Assembly (NCBI GenBank): GCA_964059195.1
Contig: CAXKWD010000003.1
Location: forward strand, 21,620,606-21,684,605
Direction of reading: 5' to 3'
DNA from: Ectobius pallidus
Lineage: Eukaryota; Arthropoda; Insecta; Blattodea; Ectobiidae
Length of the DNA stretch: 64,000 nt
Shown here: positions 60,546 through 64,000 of the stretch, in pieces
Numbering within the stretch: position 1 is the stretch's first letter
Layout: each line of letters starts with the position of its first letter
The notes under the pieces: model-generated
Seen by the model: the letters and a program-made list of their open reading frames with translations, nothing else
What the model was told of the DNA's origin: nothing
Databases searched by the model: none
Made by a program: the position numbers and the translations under genes

Positions 60546-61334
60546 ACATTATAATACATAATATACCGTTATTATAATGCATTATGTATATTATGCAATT
60601 GAAGTAGGAAATTTAAACAAAATCGTTGGAGCCATTTCCGATAGAATTGAGAGAAATGAAATTCTCTTCATGTAAATTGGTTGTAAAAATGAAGATAATA
60701 TCCTAATCATATCATATCCCCAAAGGATACAAAACTTAAATAAAATTTAACATAATGCACTCAGGTAAGTTTCTTTATCCTAAGCAAGGGCAACACATCT
60801 TTCTCACTTCATATTCTGAAATAGAATGTGAGTCTGTATTGCAAGGAGCGTATATTCAGTTGTTTCTACCTGATGCAAATATTACTGTTCATCAGGCAAG
60901 ACTGGGTTTCTACGAACTGTGGCTGCCTCAGAGATTTTTTTTTGTTTGAAAAAACGTTTCAAATAAAAGTTTTAGCTTTTAGTATAAGAAACTCGCGTAC
61001 AAAACTTAAGCAAAATTGTTGGAGTCATTTTAGAGAAAATCACGAAAAATGAAATTGAGAAAATCGTCATTCATAGTGTCACATTCCCCAGAAGACATCT
61101 AACCCAAAATTTAAAATGTTGGTTCTGTGCGATTTTTCATTCTCGAGCTATGTTGTACACAGACACACACAGATACAAAGACAGACACACATTCACATAC
61201 ACACAGACACAATACTGCCTCTACCTATAGTAGGCCTACCTATGGTATGGGTAGAGGAAATAATAAATTAGTCAAGCATGGACTTGAGGGTTCTGTTTAT
61301 TATTCACATAATTTTGGCATGATTTAGGCATTGA

Positions 61335-61440
61335 GCAGACTCGTGACCTAATGGTCAGAGTGTCTGACTGCAAATCATAGGGTTCTAGGTTCAATTTTCT
61401 TTCTGGCCAAGAGGAATTAAACTCAGCGGTAAAATTATCC
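61335..61440 (+). repeat. tRNA-like SINE head
   Basis: GACTCGTGACCTAATGGTCA (A-box-like), CTGACTGCAAATC, GGTTCTAGGTTCAATTTTC (B-box-like). Confidence 0.55.
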
Positions 61441-61944
61441 AATAACTAATAACTGTAAAAATTCAACGTCAAGTTATGTGTCCACATTGTCTATTGACTA
61501 GGTTAGAGGACTCTATTATAGCTCTGCAATTTAACCTGTGGTTAAAGTGCAGGTGCTTACTTGCGTCAATTGTATGGGCGGAGTGTCACTCCTCAGCTGA
61601 AGAAGCCACCTTTAAAAACCTGACATGACTAAAAGGGACCAGACTGCTGTGAATGTGGCAACATAATGCGCACAACCGCCATGTTGCCGACATAATGCTC
61701 ACAATCACCATATTGGCATGCTGTTTCCCAATGACCTAATGTTCATTACACATAAATCTCTAAACTAAATGACTATAAGCAACTAATGTGGAGAGGCTTA
61801 AATTTCCAAACAAACCATTCCTTCCCTTGAAACATTATATAATTTCTGAAAATTACACTGAATTGATCAAATAAAATTCACATCATATTCATCTGTCAAC
61901 AAACAGTTGAGAAACAATACGTATTATGTGTTCACAGTTAGCTT

Positions 61945-62162
61945 TGGAACTGCATAATCGAATCTGAGATTGTTTTTTCAGGCGGCGCTTTCTAATCGTG
62001 GAATGTACTCTGAAGCCGGAATTTTAGCTGTTTTTTTAATTATTAATGGCTTAGTTTATGAATGATTCGCGTGCAAGTGTTAATAAATATAATGCTTTAA
62101 TAGTTATTATACTCTTAATTTTTAAATTAATTATCGTGGGCGAAGCTACGGGCACTTACTAG
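61945..62162 (+). mobile_element. Helitron-like 3' fragment
   Basis: Matches the last 200 bases of the elements at 9421-10705 (TCTAATCGTGGAATGTACTC, AATAAATATAATGCTTTAAT) and ends GCTACGGGCACTTACTAG. The 5' part is missing. Confidence 0.72.
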
Positions 62163-62261
62163 TTTAGTACGATCTGTGAAATTGTAAGTCATGTGAGTGT
62201 ACTAGATCGGATTTTTCTTTGCATCCATAGTCATAGATCCAGCTGCAGTAAATTAAGGATG

Positions 62262-62348
62262 TGGATGATGATGATGATAATATTAATATTAATAATAATA
62301 ATAATATTAAAAATTACAATAATAATAATAATAATAATAATAATAAAC

Positions 62349-62395
<47 letters not shown>

Positions 62396-62396
62396 T
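62262..62396. repeat. (GAT/AAT)n microsatellite
   Basis: GAT units grade into a long, nearly pure AAT run. Confidence 0.93.
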
Positions 62397-62542
62397 AAAG
62401 TGTTTGTAGTGCTAGTAGCACCTTGACAAAACTTTTGCACATGCCCATGTTTGTGTTGCTTGATGTTTTAACGGTTGAACATTTGTTATTTAGCAATACG
62501 ATATGTTCTTGTGTTATAATATAATACTGTTACTATGTATTA

Positions 62543-63317
62543 AGGCTAGTTTACAGGATGAAATTAGGTTTCGTAACTTAAGTTTCGCAATTGTTTTTTT
62601 GCTTGAATGCCAAGCACGAGATGTATTAGTGAGAATGAGTGACGGCACTATGCAGTTTTGGCTAATTCCAACTTTTCACAAAACTATAGCAATAATTTTG
62701 ATATTTTACAGAGACAACCTCACACATCCTGTTTGAATGCCCAACCCTGGCAAGAAAGAGATTTACTCTCTCTATATCCAGGGAAGACTTAGGGAAAGAA
62801 ATGGACATTGGAACCAAAATACTGAAACTTGTTCAAGGAACAGATTTTGGGAAACAATGAGATCTTCTCACCCAATGGGGCTCAAAGCCTAAGCAAGCAG
62901 GAGGAAGGAGTAATCCAAATATCCTGCTTGACTGTGTTACCCTGGTAACTATCCAGGAAAAGCTTTGGGAAAGGAAGCCAAGAGCTTCTCCAACCAAGGG
63001 GCAGCACAATAAGCCTTCTAGGCTGATATGCGGGAAGCCTTTTAAACACTCTCTTTAGCCCCTAGTTATCTATCTATCTGATATTTTACGTTTATTTAGC
63101 TTGATCGCATTCATAAAATGAAATGGGGAAGTGAGGAAATTGTGAAATATCTGTATTCATACGTGTTTCAAACGTTTATATGGGATTTTAACAACTTGAA
63201 CTTCAGAAATAACATGAAATGTGTGGTTGCATTGGAAAGAAAATTGTGTAATTAGTTTCACGAAATCACTTTCATGAAAGTGGTTATGAAACCTAGTGTC
63301 CTCATGTAAACTAGCCT
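62543..63317. mobile_element. TIR element (TTA target) with LINE insert
   Basis: AGGCTAGTTTACAGGATGAA and, in reverse, AGGCTAGTTTACATGAGGAC, with TTA on both outer sides (62540-62542 and 63318-63320), fit a Harbinger-like element. The inner repeat continues with TAGGTTTCGTAAC/TAGGTTTCATAAC. A LINE 3' end is inserted inside. Confidence 0.78.
62710..63080 (+). mobile_element. LINE 3' end (RNase H-type tail region)
   Basis: The plus strand reads TSHILFECPTLARKRFTLSI, then SREDLGKEMDIGTKILKLVQ. The HxxxxCP motif is typical of the region after RNase H in some insect LINEs. A stop and frame changes follow. It ends with a (CTAT)n tail at 63069-63081. Confidence 0.68.
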
Positions 63318-63589
63318 TTAGCTATACAGGATGAAAGAGGTATACCTGTGCTGATTCAAAGGCACAGTAGATAACAATAAAATAATACAAAACGTATTTT
63401 GCATTTTGTGAATATGTTTGTGGTTTAAGGGGCAATTCAATCTAAAGCTTCTGCAGGATTGCAACAGAGCGCTGGCAGATAGCGGTTCCCAGTGGTAACG
63501 ACCTCATCCACACGTATAAAAACAGATGTAGACACTCTCACTTTGGTGTTGCATTATTTGTGTTCATGTGACACCCATAATGATCTTTG

Positions 63590-64000
63590 TATTCAATTTG
63601 AAGGAAAACCACCAATGTCACCATGGGGATGTTCTATATATTGTTCAAAAGTTTTTATTTTGCAAAAGAAGGCTTTACGTATTATAACTGGGACACAAAG
63701 AAGGCAGTCATGCAGAGCTATTTTCAAGGAGCTAAAAATCCTACCTTTGGCTAATGAATATCTTTGGCAAATAGTAAACTTTGTAATAGACAACATAGAT
63801 AATTTCGAAACTAACTCTGACCTACATAATAACAACACTAGAAGGAAATTAGATTTACATATTCCCAGGCCAAATCTCAGCTGTTATCAAAAAGGGGTTT
63901 ACTATTCTGGAATTAAATTCTTTAACAAACTTCCAAAAGAGATTAAAAAATTTACTAACAAACCAAAAGAAATTAAATTATTGATTAAGAAATATTTAAA
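63590..64000 (+). mobile_element. Jockey/CR1-like LINE, running off the right edge
   Basis: The plus-strand reading is open to the window end: ILQKKALRIITGTQRRQSCR, ELKILPLANEYLWQIVNFVI and YQKGVYYSGIKFFNKLPKEI. This is the C-terminal region of a LINE protein. It is longer and cleaner than the related pieces at 45560 and 32640. Confidence 0.8.

Noticed and set aside
62193..62440. Isoleucine-rich frames on both strands
   Set aside because: They are translations of the AAT microsatellite.

Overview
The window looks like about 64 kb of insect nuclear DNA. It is AT-rich, has long introns with GT-AG splice sites, and is heavily filled with transposon remnants. A blattodean (cockroach or termite relative) is my best guess. 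It rests on the ZAD-type zinc-finger gene, the abundance of non-LTR and Penelope-like 3' ends, and the recurrent octamer TAGGCCTA, but no species-diagnostic gene is present. There are no prokaryotic genes, operons or CRISPR arrays.

Two multi-exon genes, both on the minus strand, can be assembled with consistent splice phases. Gene 1 (coding 29049 down to 7707, 7 exons, 726 aa) joins an N-terminal THAP DNA-binding domain, a ZAD dimerisation domain split over two exons, and ten C2H2 zinc fingers. A second ZAD N-half exon (3419-3717) lies downstream of the terminal exon of gene 1. It has the same entry and exit phases as the first, so it is either an alternative cassette spliced to the shared THAP exons or the start of a tandem paralogue running off the left edge. 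Gene 2 (coding 59333 down to 42416, 9 exons, 388 aa) is a secreted A1-family aspartic protease with both catalytic aspartates intact, a short acidic N-terminal extension instead of a normal basic propeptide, and an acidic C-terminal tail. It has a TATA box and a polyadenylation signal. A lone two-finger C2H2 exon (34801-35025, minus) and a possible promoter with a tiny first exon (905-1035, plus) are weaker gene candidates.

The rest is mostly mobile DNA. I find non-LTR retrotransposon 3' ends on both strands, Jockey-type pieces in a twin-priming arrangement, and Penelope-like GIY-YIG ends, some as inverted duplications. There are mariner, pogo/Tigger-like, piggyBac-like and Harbinger-like elements, Helitron-like elements, several families of tRNA-related SINEs, and at least six short hAT-type elements with 8-bp target duplications that are exact in five and 7/8 in one. 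Nesting is clear at 9305-11294 (Helitrons in a Tigger-like element), 13285-15604 (a Penelope-like inverted duplication and a Helitron inside a hAT-type element), 23139-24161 (hAT in piggyBac-like), 51534-52813 (Harbinger-like in mariner) and 62543-63317 (LINE in a TIR element). Most of these lie in the introns of the two genes.

All family calls were made by reading translated motifs, splice consensus and terminal repeats by eye. No database search was run. Boundaries given with exact target duplications are reliable; other repeat limits are approximate.
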